Shown here in pieces: positions 31,260 through 41,846 of a stretch of DNA of 64,000 nucleotides. Made by a program: the position numbers and the translations under genes. Numbering within the stretch: the stretch's first letter is position 1; every line of letters starts with the position of its first letter. The DNA lies in assembly GCF_040183065.1 (NCBI RefSeq), contig NC_091132.1:163172102-163236101 (forward strand), given 5' to 3'. The notes under the pieces were generated by a model. The model saw nothing but the letters and a program-made list of their open reading frames with translations, was not told where the DNA came from and ran no database searches. The stretch is from Periplaneta americana (Eukaryota > Arthropoda > Insecta > Blattodea > Blattidae).

Positions 31260-32760
31260 CTTCACCAGAACTAACCTCAAAGTGACAGACAATATGAAAA
31301 CAGTCGAATTAATGTGAAGTCATCAAACATTGATTTATACACAAGCGGCTCGCGACAGGATCTTGTGCGGACTTGGTTAGGATAAATTTCAGTAGACGGA
31401 TTCCTTCCTTTCCCTCTTACTTAAAAATTCCAACCTTGTGCACAGATAACAAATTATTGGCACTGAAAGGTGCCTTTTCGTAAGCATGATAATGCGCATT
31501 TGACAAACGCAGACAAATCTGCTCTTTTAGTATTTCAAGATATAATTGTCAGTGAGGAATCCATATACTGAAATTTTCCCCTTGGTTAATAAAAACCTAA
31601 ACTATCCAAACCTAATCTTCGTATATAAAAGATGCGTAACCAGAGGACAAAAGAAACTGCTTGATTTGATCTGCAATGTACATTGGACAATAAATTCACG
31701 TAAGAATCACGCCGGTACTGCATGACAGGTTAGCTCATCCGCAAGAGTCTAACGATTTCTGTCTTATTTATTATAAACATCAAACATAAAATGGCTGACT
31801 TTCAATCGGCCGATATCCGTAAGTACGTAAATAGAATAAACCTGAACTGAGATTGTTTTCTGCTCATTTTTTCTAAGTGTTTTCACATTAGGAATAATAA
31901 TCAGATTTTAAAATATTAATTGCATACAAAACAAAAAGCAGTACTTATAATTTCCATTTAAATAACTAGTCAACCCCAATAAAATCCATTATAAATTCCA
32001 CGATTTTCATTTTCATAATTCTCCAGAACTACCTGTGCGTTGGTTCTTCTTGTACAGTATTAGGTTGAACGAGGATTGAGCGTATTCTCTTCCTGCACTT
32101 TCAGCCATCCTACATGTCCTACATAACTTACGAGGCATTACGAACGTTCCGCGCTAGTTTGCAATATTGCAGCGGGATCCTATAAAACAATACATCCACC
32201 TTACAACGTAACATGATTTGTCAAATTGTGATGTAATAGATAGTACTCGTAAAACAAGAGGAAAATCTAATATATCTAAAATTACACGTGAGACAAAACT
32301 GGCAATACTCACCGATATAACTTTCTACTATGAAGTATTAAAGTTGAAATGAACCACAATTTAGTGAATTCCTCACTTCTGCGTCCACAATACACAATTG
32401 CAGTGAAAGAGGAGTAGAATATCCTCTTTCACTTTACGATCTAGTGCGCCGTGATATAGGAAACAATCGAAAAATGCCTACAATATGAAATCAATATTCA
32501 TTTTTAAACATTGTTTATTTGTTATTTATTTTGTTCTACCTCATTCAATAACTTTCGTCTCTTATGCAGTCTTGGTACAAGACTTGAGATTCCATGGGTC
32601 TGTTTCATAAAACACATAGATGAAATTGGTTACATAATATTAGATTCTATAGGCTAGATTTTTACACATTAATAAAAATATTTTAGTGATATTGTTAGTT
32701 TATCAGTCATTCTGTTGTCTGTGTTATGTCTCTTGTTAATGTGAAGGTATTTTATCTGCC
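31260..32760. other. Gene-free interval upstream of the Myb/SANT-like gene
   Basis: No recognisable coding sequence or terminal repeat pair. It holds the presumed promoter region of the plus-strand gene starting at 32761, and perhaps of the minus-strand candidate exon at 31234. No specific core element could be supported. Confidence 0.4.
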
Positions 32761-33021
32761 ATGTTGATAGGCTATTACCCAATAATAATTATGAAGAAAA
32801 GAAATGAAAATAATATTAAAAAAGAATGTTTCTTGAGGAAAGTTCTCGATTTAAAGAATGAATTATTCGGAGCCTTCTCAATAAACATCACTAAGGAAAC
32901 GAGAAGACAAGCATGGATTAAATTAAGGGACTATGCTGTTTCTATGGCACTCATTTCAAGTGAAAAAGATTTTACATACATCCGAGATGCTACGTGGCCA
33001 AATATCAGAAATAGGACATTG
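32761..33021 (+). CDS. Myb/SANT-like gene, exon 1
   Basis: 87 codons ending TTG|GTAAGT in phase 0. It encodes the Myb/SANT-like domain (about residues 15-86), including KKECFLRKVLDLKNELFGAF, then SINITKETRRQAWIKLRDYA and DFTYIRDATWPNIRNRTL. Two candidate starts, 32761 and 32791. The second (MKKRNENN) begins closer to the domain and may be the true one. Confidence 0.72.
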
Positions 33022-34454
33022 GTAAGTTTATATTGCATTTAATATTTATTTTATAGTTTAAATATGGAAATATCTTTGCTAGTTACGATTCCAGGTAGGT
33101 ATATTACTTCATTTAAAAGTATAAATAGGTGGCTTGTTTATATGTATTTTTTTATTTTGAATTACTTTACAGAAAAAACTTGACAGTGTTTCCAAAAATG
33201 TAACTGGAGGTGGAAGTGATATCAAGCTAGACAGCATCGACCACCTTGTTCTAGAAATAATAGGCAGAGAATCACCGGTTTTCCAGGGATGTGGTGTTGC
33301 AGATTCAATGGGGGAGACTTCCCAAATCACTCTCTCTGTAGATAGTCCACAAAGTTGTGTGGAGTTGAATCTTGAGTGCGACATGGTAGAGGAACAGCAC
33401 GAGGTTATGCAAGATAGAGGTAAACTAAAGAATTATATACTTTATAGACTAGGGAACTTAATTCTATAATTTGAATGAAACACTAATTAGTAATTATTAT
33501 TCTTTCAATCATCATTCATTCCTCTTGCATTATGTTAAACTCTATTAATGTTTTTGCATATGAAATTAAACACCACAACAGTGGAAAAAAAAAAAAAGTA
33601 ATGATCACAAAATAATATATACAATATCTAGGCCTATTTAAATGCCCCGCCTCAGATTGGATTCTCATAATCATTTTATCACACTATATAACTTCATTAT
33701 TCGAAAAATAAATAATTAAATTACCATACCTAGGCCTATAATATATAAATATCACATATCTGAATCTGATTACAGATAACATTATGATAGACCAAAATTG
33801 ATCTGTTACTTGACTATATATAAAATTTATTCAAGCTGTTTGTCTAACAGAGGAATAAATATTACCCTATCATAGAAGGGAAATCAGATTTCTATGTTAG
33901 TGAATATTTTAAGGAGTTAGGTACAGTTTAAAGCAGTCAAGTTTTTGCAAATATTCAACATTTTTTTTCCTCTATTACTGTATCCTGTACTATAATGAAA
34001 ATTGGTATGTGTAAAACACTATCCTTCTGCTTTATGAAAAAAATATTTTTACGATTAAAAAAATTATTTATATATATTTTTTTAACTCAAAATGGTGGCA
34101 TGTCACTGTGCAGAGATGACGTGTTTCCCTCATAACTCATAAACTTGTTAACTTTTTCATGTTCTCTCTCTTTTATTTTCTTGCTGAAACTCATGTTTAC
34201 AATATCATGCTCTTTCAACTACATTCCCTAATAAATAATATTTTTTTGTGTTAAAAACATGACTGATATTTGACCATTTTTAAAATGAATTTATTTTTTA
34301 TCAATGTATCAAAGATAGAGAAGTGATTTTGCATCATATTGTAGATATAACATGCATAAGTACACACAAAAAAATTCTCAGAATGTTTGATAGTTTTTGA
34401 GTTATGAGGGAAACACTTCATCACTGCACAGTGAACTGCCAATTTTTAATTTTG

Positions 34455-34499
<45 letters not shown>

Positions 34500-35430
34500 C
34501 TTTTTTTTAAATCGTAAAATTATTTTTTCATATAGCATAAAGACAGTGTTTTACACATACTAATTTTCATTATTGTACAAGATACAGTAACGCAGGGAAA
34601 ACATGTTGAACACTTCCTAAATTTTACTGCTGTAAGCTGTAACTAACTCCTTAACGGACCATTAACACTAAAGATATTTCTTGGAACATGTCATTCAAAC
34701 CTATTGGACTGTTAGTGTCTAAAGAAGGAATAAATGCTTTCTTGAAAACCACCATACTGACCCCACCTCAAAAATGCACTTCATTGTCCTTACTAGGTCG
34801 GCAGTGGACAGAAAATAATGCGTTAATAAGAACTATATCCAACAAAACTATCAATTTATATAATGCAGAAGTTAATAATTATTATTACTATATTCAGTGC
34901 TTTTCTTCTAGAGAAACAAGTGATGGAACTCCGTATAGATTGCTATATCTTATACCAGACAGGAGGATGTCCAGTACACAGGAATTTTCTCTTTTTTAAA
35001 CTCCTTTGCATCTGACTTCAATACTTCCAAGTCCTAAGCAGAGTTCAAGGAAACAATATGTTAAATGCATGATTATAATACATTTCTCGGTTTCATTATG
35101 AAAATAACAAAAATGTGCCAGAATACCATTCCGGCGTGTTCCATAGAAAAAAAAAACCATTGAAAATATTACTTGTTATGTTGGTGGAAATTCCCTTGGA
35201 GTTTTACTAAATAATAATTTATCATTTCCTCTGTTACAGTCGCTGTTAAAAGAAAACTGACTGTCACAAGAGAGGAAGATGAGCTAAATGAAATAGAAGC
35301 TCTCAAGAAAAGAAAGCTGGAGCTTGAAATAAGAAGACTGGAACTGGAAGTGTGGGAAAAAGAAAATGCCCTCCACGTCAAGCATTCATATCTCACAAAT
35401 GATATTGAGGAGATAGGAGATGGACAGTAA
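32761..35430 (+). CDS. Myb/SANT-like (zeste-like) DNA-binding protein, three exons (whole span)
   Basis: Exons 32761..33021, 33173..33419 and 35240..35430 join at GT-AG introns with matching phases (0 then 1) into about 232 aa. An internal Met at 32791 would give 222 aa. The N-terminal third is a Myb/SANT-like domain with the usual pattern: LFGAFS, TRRQAW, YIRDATWPNIRNRT. The middle holds LDHLVLEIIGRESPV-type sequence (here IDHLVLEIIGRESPV) and an acidic segment. The C-terminus is a strongly charged coiled coil. Proteins of this layout are numerous in arthropods, both as host genes and as accessory proteins of Harbinger-type transposons. The intact frame favours a functional or recent gene. 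No flanking TIRs were found. Intron 2 contains a fold-back element. Confidence 0.75.
33173..33419 (+). CDS. Myb/SANT-like gene, exon 2
   Basis: 247 nt from a CTTTACAG acceptor to a GATAGAG|GTAAAC donor, ending in phase 1. It reads KKLDSVSKNVTGGGSDIKL, DSIDHLVLEIIGRESPVFQG, then a Ser/Glu-rich acidic stretch through SPQSCVELNLECDMVEEQ. The GGGSD..LD..DHLVLEIIG block is usual for this family. Confidence 0.72.
33420..35239 (+). other. Myb/SANT-like gene, intron 2
   Basis: 1.8-kb GT-AG intron, AT-rich, containing the fold-back element 33909..34654 and, near 34469..34497, an (AT)n run at the centre of that element. The 103-aa plus-strand frame at 34688..34999 has no recognisable domain. Confidence 0.65.
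33909..34654. mobile_element. Fold-back MITE flanked by TTAA, 0.75 kb
   Basis: TTAA at 33909-33912 and 34651-34654. The arms begin GGAGTTAGGTACAGTTTAAA at the left and, reversed, GGAGTTAGTTACAGCTTACA at the right. They stay complementary for roughly 250 bp, through TTTACACATAC, TCATAACTCA and GTCACTGTGCA-type words. TTAA fits piggyBac-type targeting; there is no coding frame. Confidence 0.7.
35240..35430 (+). CDS. Myb/SANT-like gene, exon 3
   Basis: 191 nt after a CTGTTACAG acceptor; the split codon G|TC completes Val. It encodes VAVKRKLTVTREEDELNEIE, ALKKRKLELEIRRLELEVWE and KENALHVKH, ending EEIGDGQ and TAA at 35428. The regular Leu/Glu/Lys/Arg spacing predicts a coiled coil, probably for dimerisation. 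KRK and KKRK patches could act in nuclear import. Confidence 0.72.
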
Positions 35431-35885
35431 AGCCCAATAATAGAATTTCAGTTGCAATTATGCGTTACTTTAACAAATCCCTGTTTCCTAGAGCGAAAAA
35501 AAATGTGAAATATAATTAAATAATATGTGAATATAGAATTTATTAAAGTATTTTTTTTTGGGCTATAATTTGTCTTTCTCTTCTGACTCAACACAAATGA
35601 TGATCATTTGAAATGACTGTACAGGCCTGCAGTTTCTCTTGAGCCTGAACTAAGACATTCCTTCTTTGCAAATCCTCTTGCTCGTCTTTCATTTCAGGTA
35701 GTGTTCTAGGCATAGTTGTCTAGGGATAGGCAGAGATACAACAATTTCCTTGGTAGGGGAGGGGTCAGAAGAGGATGATGAAATTTAAGCTAATTCACAA
35801 ATATGTACCCGTATTCTTATCATGAGCATACGGATGTGCGAACAGGCATAAATAAATATATATATATATAGGGCCTACATAACTA

Positions 35886-36280
35886 ATTTACTTATGACTT
35901 TTAAGGTACTGGAAGTTCATTACCGCCCCCACATAAGCCTGCAATCGGTCCCTATCCTGAGCAAGATTAATCCAGTCTCTACAATCATATCTCACCTCCC
36001 TCAATTCTATTTCAAATCTCATACACTTATTCCTTTGCTGCCAGAGAATCAGTCCCATTTCGAGGCTTATTTTGGGGTTTCCTAACAAGCTGTTTTTTTT
36101 TTTACGGTGATGGGTTGTTAACCCTTCGCCCAACCCCCAAGATGGAGGACCACTTCTCATCGACTGTCCGCAATTGCTTATTCAATATATTCGCAGCTAC
36201 CCTCCATATCTGGAGGCCATTTTCTCTATCCGCAACCTGAGGACACGCAATGCCATGGTGATAGGGAACCACAATACATG
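35886..36280 (-). mobile_element. RTE-like LINE, internally deleted copy
   Basis: From right to left on minus: a 5' part (ATGGCATTGCGTGTCCTCAG, TGGGGGTTGGGCGAAGGGTT) joined near 36085 directly to the 3' end (ATTGAGGGAGGTGAGATATG, GGATTAATCTTGCTCAGGAT). The copy at 52272..53066 has the same 5' segment, so these are deletion derivatives of one family. Confidence 0.75.
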
Positions 36281-36284
36281 GTAT

Positions 36285-36405
36285 TTATACATACACAATG
36301 GAAATGGATTAATCTTGCTCAGGATAGGGACCAATGACGGGCTTGTGTGAGGGCGGCAATGAACCTCCGGGTTCCTTGCAGGCCAGAAGTAAGTAAGAGC
36401 TTCTA
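36285..36405 (+). mobile_element. RTE-like LINE, 3' end only
   Basis: AATGGATTAATCTTGCTCAG to the terminal GGTTCCTTGCAGGCC and an AAGTAAGTAAG tail. It lies opposite in orientation to the neighbouring copy 35886..36280. Confidence 0.75.
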
Positions 36406-37760
36406 TTTGCCTAACATAGTTTCATATCAATGTATGAAACCTTTTAAATAAATTTTCACTTTTGCCATTTATGGTACAGTACAGTCACAAATATAAAAAA
36501 TGCAGTATTATAAAGAAAATAATATATCTGTTCTCAAGAATATCACAGAACCACAATTTGTGTTAAATGAACCCGAAAAGACTGCTAATCAATTTTGTTT
36601 GATTATTTTTATAAATTGTAATTTTTATCTTTACTTTGCATTTTTATGAACAGAAAGAAAAAATTGCACGTCTATACTTAATTTATTGTTTAATTTACAA
36701 TTTGACAATTTCCTCTCACAGAATTATTAATTTACAATGTAGGAATATGCCCCGAAAATTTTACTCAATTATCTCTATTATTTTCTGAGATATTACATAC
36801 TAAATGCTGAAAAATGTAAAACAAACGAACTCCGGATATTCAACGGAAGTTTGAGAACAGAGTAAAGGAAATGGAGCACAGATGCTAGTCTCACAATATC
36901 AAATTTTGAGGGTTATTCCAGCTAGAAACAAGTTAAAGGAACTCTTCATTCTAGTCGAAATATTGCTCACAATTGAAGGTCTAGCATTCTTTAATGCTTC
37001 GATCATGGCATGGTTTTTACGGTAATTCTGTGATGCAGTGTTGTGTGAAAATATTGGAAATGTTTATTCTTACTGGCCACGGATTCAACACTCAACAAAT
37101 AACCTCAGCAATTCGAGTCTTCATTTTAATGTCCTGCATTTTCGTTTCAACAAAAATACTTCACTGTCGAGAAGATTACACAAAAAACTGATACTATTTC
37201 ACTTCGCTGTAACAATAAACTCATCTTCCTTAACACTAAACACACTTGAACTGAGGGTCAGTATCTCATGTAGGGAACTTCACGGATAAATGTGCGAATT
37301 TTAAAATCTCTAGCTGGAGAAATTATTTGTAATAAGATAGAATGGGAACAATTTGGTTAACGGTTAAATCTCTTGAGATTTTCAAAATACATACCGAATT
37401 TAATAGATGTTTATGAGATCATGTATTTCTCTCTCTCTCTCACCTAAGTAAAATGTTCCCGCAAATATGTATACGATTCTCGATGTCAGATGATCCGAGG
37501 TAGCTACTGAAAATTTCAGCTGAATACAGCGCTTGTAATAAACGCACAAGAAACTTCGTTTACAACTCTTTTGCAGATATGAAAATCACAAGTTTTGAGT
37601 CAGAAGTAGTGTGTGTCTCTGCAGTAACACATGGTACCAAGAATGGTACTGCTACTCCATTAAATGCTGGGTTGCCAACTCGAGGGCTTTAAAAATCTTT
37701 CATTTAAAAATTCCACTAGTGCTTGTGCAAAACCCCCCAAAAATGACAGCAATTACAATA
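36406..37760. other. Gene-free AT-rich stretch
   Basis: No coding region, TIR pair or SINE recognised. Two overlapping plus-strand frames near 36994..37289 lack coding character. Confidence 0.5.
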
Positions 37761-37764
37761 TGAT

Positions 37765-37965
37765 GAAGGATGGATAGAAAAGAGAAAAATTCTCTCCGGC
37801 ACGACAACTCAAACCCAGGTTTTCAGCTCTATGTGCTGACACTTTATCGCCTAAGCCTCAGTGGATTCCAGCCCTGATGCTGGATCCAATCCCCTCAGTG
37901 TAAGTTCTATCCCTCAGTTTTTCCTTTGGTGGCCTACCCTCATGTATAGTCTGGGTCAGCTTACT
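37765..37965 (-). mobile_element. SINE family A, diverged copy
   Basis: AGAGAAAAATTCTCTCCGGC, CAGGTTTTCAGCTCTATGTG and CTGACACTTTATCGCC match the family A tRNA-like part on the minus strand. The body is diverged. Confidence 0.7.
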
Positions 37966-38639
37966 TCATACCCTAAGGGTGAAACTTAACTATTTTTCCC
38001 CCATTACTACTTATGCTAGTGGATTGTGGTGATTTTCTAGTTGGCAGGTTGAATTTTTTTTTTGCCAACTTCGTTTCGAATTTCGATGCTAACAAACTAC
38101 AAATGGTAGTGATTTTGTAACTGGTATGTAGGCAGCTGAAACAAATATTGATAATATTTGTCGATACTGGAGTTCCATGAAATTAAAATTGTACTAGATT
38201 TCTGAGCTGGTTATTGGAAGCTGGAGAAATTTGAACATACTAATAATTAATTAATATCAGTATTAATATTAACACATAATAGTTATTTTTTGTGTTGCGT
38301 TGTGGTTATAATTCAAGACTATGGTCAGGTAATTTTCGGAGTTCGTACTAATAATTTCATGTGGTCAAACAAAATACATTTTTAGGTTTGTTCTCGTGAG
38401 TCAATTGTTTAGTCAAACCAATGAATTTTGATGACATGTTGATGATTCCTTTCTCGTACAGTTTGCCTACGAAAATGTTACAAATTATTGAATTATTTGG
38501 AATAACCTTCCAACATAAAGTATGGTAAGTAAATAAGTAATTTAGTACGTAGGATCGTGTGATATCTGGTAACAGTTGGCAACACTAACAAGACGGCAAG
38601 AATTTGCTATTTAGGAACTGTTCTTACGTGACCCTCACT

Positions 38640-39215
38640 ATACTGCATCACAGAATGTGACAGTGGCACAATGCCCAACGCACTATGTACAGAGGTGCAT
38701 TCATTACGAGTGACTAGTGGCTGGAATCTGACGGGATGAACGCCATCTTGAATCACTGATTTCTTACGTATATCGTATTATTATGATGTACCGAAGTGTA
38801 TATATTTCCGTGCAGGAATTCTGTGTTACCATATTATGAATGGCTAGAACAGAGAAAAATTCCCCGATGCCAGATCGAATAAAGTGATTGAAGACAGCGC
38901 TCATCCAGTCGGATCTCGGCCACTTAGTCACTCGTAATGAGTGCACCTCTGTGCATAGTGCGTTGGACATTGTACTACTGTCACACATTCTGTGACATAG
39001 TACATGAGGGTAGGTCAACAAAAGGAAAACTGAGGAGATTCGATCTGGCATCAGAGCTGGAATCCGGTGTGGCTTAGTGGATAAAGCGTCAGCATGTAAA
39101 GCTGAAAACCCGGGTTCGAGTCCCGGTGCCAGAGAGAATTTTTCTCTGTTCTATCCATCCTTCATCATATGGTAACACAGAATTCCTACACGGAAATATC
39201 ATATACACTTCAATA
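38640..39215. mobile_element. SINE family A inverted composite
   Basis: A plus-strand copy carries the tRNA-like segment GTGTGGCTTAGTGGATAAAG and CGGGTTCGAGTCCCGGTGCC (39067..39134). The left half has the same terminal words in opposite orientation (GTACCGAAGTGTATATATTT, GAACAGAGAAAAATTCC), with shared body words such as CACTCGTAATGAGTGCACCT. So at least two copies meet head to head. It is not a tRNA gene: the acceptor ends do not pair. Confidence 0.7.
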
Positions 39216-39559
39216 CATCATAATAATTATTACCAGCTAATTTTTTTCTTTCTTTAAAATTTGAAAAACTCCAATGTTAATGACTATTACAATATTTGTA
39301 TTCTCAGCCCGGAATTTCCTCATTTTACACAATTCATTGTCAAAATTATATAAACACCTCTTCAGCACTTCTGTTATCGAGGCGACATTTCCACTCCTGA
39401 GACTAGATAGCAAAGATCAAAATAAAATTTAAAAAATACAATGGGACAAACATTACCGCAATTATTCTGTATGTCAGTTGATTAGTCCACAATTATATTG
39501 TACTTACTATAAGCACTTTCACCAATGTTCTCTTTGAGAAGACTTCGAAAGTGTGCTCA

Positions 39560-39906
39560 CATACATTATATGCAGTGCATGCTTCAATTGTTCGGCGAAA
39601 ACATGACACGCACTGATCCAGAGAAGCAATGGAATCGCCAAGAGAATGGCTTCTCGCCTGTGGACTAATCTATGCTTCTTTGTGCTTCCAAAGACCAAAA
39701 AATGCTACTCACAAAAATTACATCTCAATGACTTCTAACAGATGTGTACACAAACATGCATTTTCAATCTACCAAACAGCTTAAGATTTATTCATTTTAC
39801 CACTTAAAGGATTTCTCACTCTCATGACTCCTTCCATGAAATTACAGACATCACGAAACGGAAAATTCTTTCTAAAAACATCGCAATACCATGTCATATC
39901 GACAAT
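39560..39906 (-). pseudogene. Fossil C2H2 fingers, distal part of the ZF gene 2 array
   Basis: The minus strand shows degraded finger words: YCDVFRKNFPFRDVCNFMEG, FGRLKMHVCVHI, and CNFCE (then a stop) HFLVFGSTKKHRLVHRREA. At least three former fingers can be seen, with stops and frame changes. This segment continues the decayed finger sequence at 41094..41230; the transposon 39907..41093 separates them. Confidence 0.6.
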
Positions 39907-40943
39907 GGATGGTATGCATAAAGTTTAAGTTTACGTTCTTGCTAAGGTTTTCGTAGTATATACTACGATCTTTATGTATAAAAACTCATACTAAATTCTT
40001 TCCCGCGTAGCAGAAAGTTTTATGTAAAAGGCCGTGTTTAGTTTATGCTAAATTAGTAGTATAAACTACTATATGTATGCATAACAAGACGTATATACTT
40101 CTACTTCTAAGTATAAACTAATAAAAATGGTAGTTTGCCCTGTTTGAGATTTTTGTTAGCTTAGCATAAGCGTTTCTACAGTCTAAAATGGCAGAATTTA
40201 TGTAAATTTAAGCTAGAAATTGCTACAAGAAAAGACGAGCACCATCAGAACGCGATTATAAGAAGTTATATCTTAGGTTTTATAAATAAAAAATTTCATA
40301 TGATCAATTTTTTAATGGAGTACTCAAATGATGATTTTCTGATAACTGGAATTGTATTAGTTGACTTTTGTTAATATTAAAAATAATACATTTTTAGCAT
40401 AATTATTCTATGATTGATGTAGGTATAATTATAATACCAGTATATTTAATTTATGCGAAAAAAACTCCATGTGCCTACAATATTTAGGTTACACATTAAT
40501 TTACTGAATAACATTTTGGACCCGTTCGATTTTGGCTTTACTTAATTTTCATGATATTTGTTTTCTTTATAATTCGCTTTTCGTCAATTTTTTTGCCACT
40601 GTAATCTTTCACCTCAACGTTCATAACCTGGATGGCTTTTTCTTTGTTACTTCTTGCGGCAGGAGTTTGAAATTTGATCAATAATGCTGAGTATTCTTTT
40701 AGTAGATTAACAAACAGCAGTTGTTCTCCATATCTCTCTCTTTACAATTCCCACTTCGTTGTAATTGTCCATTTTCTTGTTAAATCAACTAAATTTTAAG
40801 GACGACAATCAATTTCACCACCAAAAATTTATTATAAATACACTGAAGGCGAAAACTAACGAATTTTAGAGAATAAACTCGAAGTATGGCCCATAATCGA
40901 ATACTCTCGATAGTTTATACTACCGCCGCATAGTACATACTTC

Positions 40944-40995
<52 letters not shown>

Positions 40996-41093
40996 ATCAG
41001 GTTTATGCATAGAAAACGAAGTATATACTTCTACTTCAAGAATCTTCTACAGTAAAAGCAAATGGTAATACTATACCTTTATGCATACCATCC
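39907..41093. mobile_element. Non-autonomous TIR transposon, 1.19 kb (second copy)
   Basis: TIRs GGATGGTATGCATAAAG on both ends; AAT is duplicated at 39904-39906 and 41094-41096. It shares its body with 4063..5326 (for example AAGGTTTTCGTAGTATATAC versus AAGGTTTTCGTAATATATAC). It holds a (TAG)n microsatellite at about 40947..40995. It is inserted into the fossil finger array downstream of ZF gene 2. Confidence 0.8.
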
Positions 41094-41230
41094 AATGTCT
41101 ACGAAGTCATGTTTCTTCACATCAGTAGATCACAAAAATTTCAATCAATATACATCAGGCAACTCGCCTGTGTGTACTGGTACATATTGTTTCACATTAC
41201 TCAGTTTTGAATGTTTATTTTTCATAATTA
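41094..41230 (-). pseudogene. Fossil finger immediately after the ZF gene 2 stop
   Basis: Past the TAA at 41231 the minus strand still shows PVHTGELPDVY and KFL, a stop, then STDVKKH: a linker and finger-like helix in a non-open frame. It joins on to the fossil fingers left of the inserted element. Confidence 0.55.
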
Positions 41231-41846
41231 TTACAACTGAATGCCTTCTCCCCTATGTGATCGTACATGTCTTTTCCGACTACTGGATGCCGAAAATTTC
41301 TTTCCACATATATCACAACCGAATGGCTTCTCCAACGTATGTACGACTGCATGCTGTCTTAGACTACTATGATGAGAAAATTTATGTTCACATATATCGC
41401 AAGTGTATGGCTTTTCGCCTGTGTGTAGCCGTAAATGCTTTTTTAAATCACTCGAATCCGTAAATTTCTTACCACATGTATCACAACTGAATGGCTTCTC
41501 CAATGTGTGTATGAGTAGATGCTTTTTTAGACTGTTAGATTGAGAAAATTTTTTTCCACATATATCACAACTGAATGGCTTTTCTCCTGTATGTACGAGT
41601 GAATGCCTTCTTAGATTACTGGAATCCGAAAATTCCTTTCCACATATATCACAACTGAATTGCTTGTCGCCTGTGTGTACACGCGCGAGTTTGAATGTTG
41701 TCTTGCACGTGTGAACAAGAGCATGACTTTTGAGCATTGCCGAGTCGAAAAAGCTGTTTCCACAAACATCACATTTGTATGTCTTCTGGCCAGTCTGCAG
41801 ACACTCATCTTCTGTGATACTGGCGCAGGGAGTTGGCAGTCCAATG
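41231..41846 (-). CDS. ZF gene 2, terminal exon: six C2H2 fingers plus one gutted finger
   Basis: Acceptor TTCACAG|C at 41846. After [18 protein letters not shown] come six complete fingers, with helix -1/3/6 residues D/M/S, D/N/R, Q/S/K, D/D/K, H/S/Q and A/S/R. Between fingers 1 and 2 is a remnant, [16 protein letters not shown], in which the cysteine pair and helix start are gone. An in-frame internal deletion fused a linker to the end of a finger. The last finger (ASSSRKRH) has Arg where the core Leu is expected and may fold poorly. The reading frame ends GEGIQL and TAA at 41231, and fossil fingers follow. Several linkers are TLEKPF instead of TGEKPF. Confidence 0.9.

Noticed and set aside
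39058-39135. A tRNA-like sequence with A- and B-box matches
   Set aside because: The acceptor arms do not pair, and the same head occurs in several repeated SINE copies.
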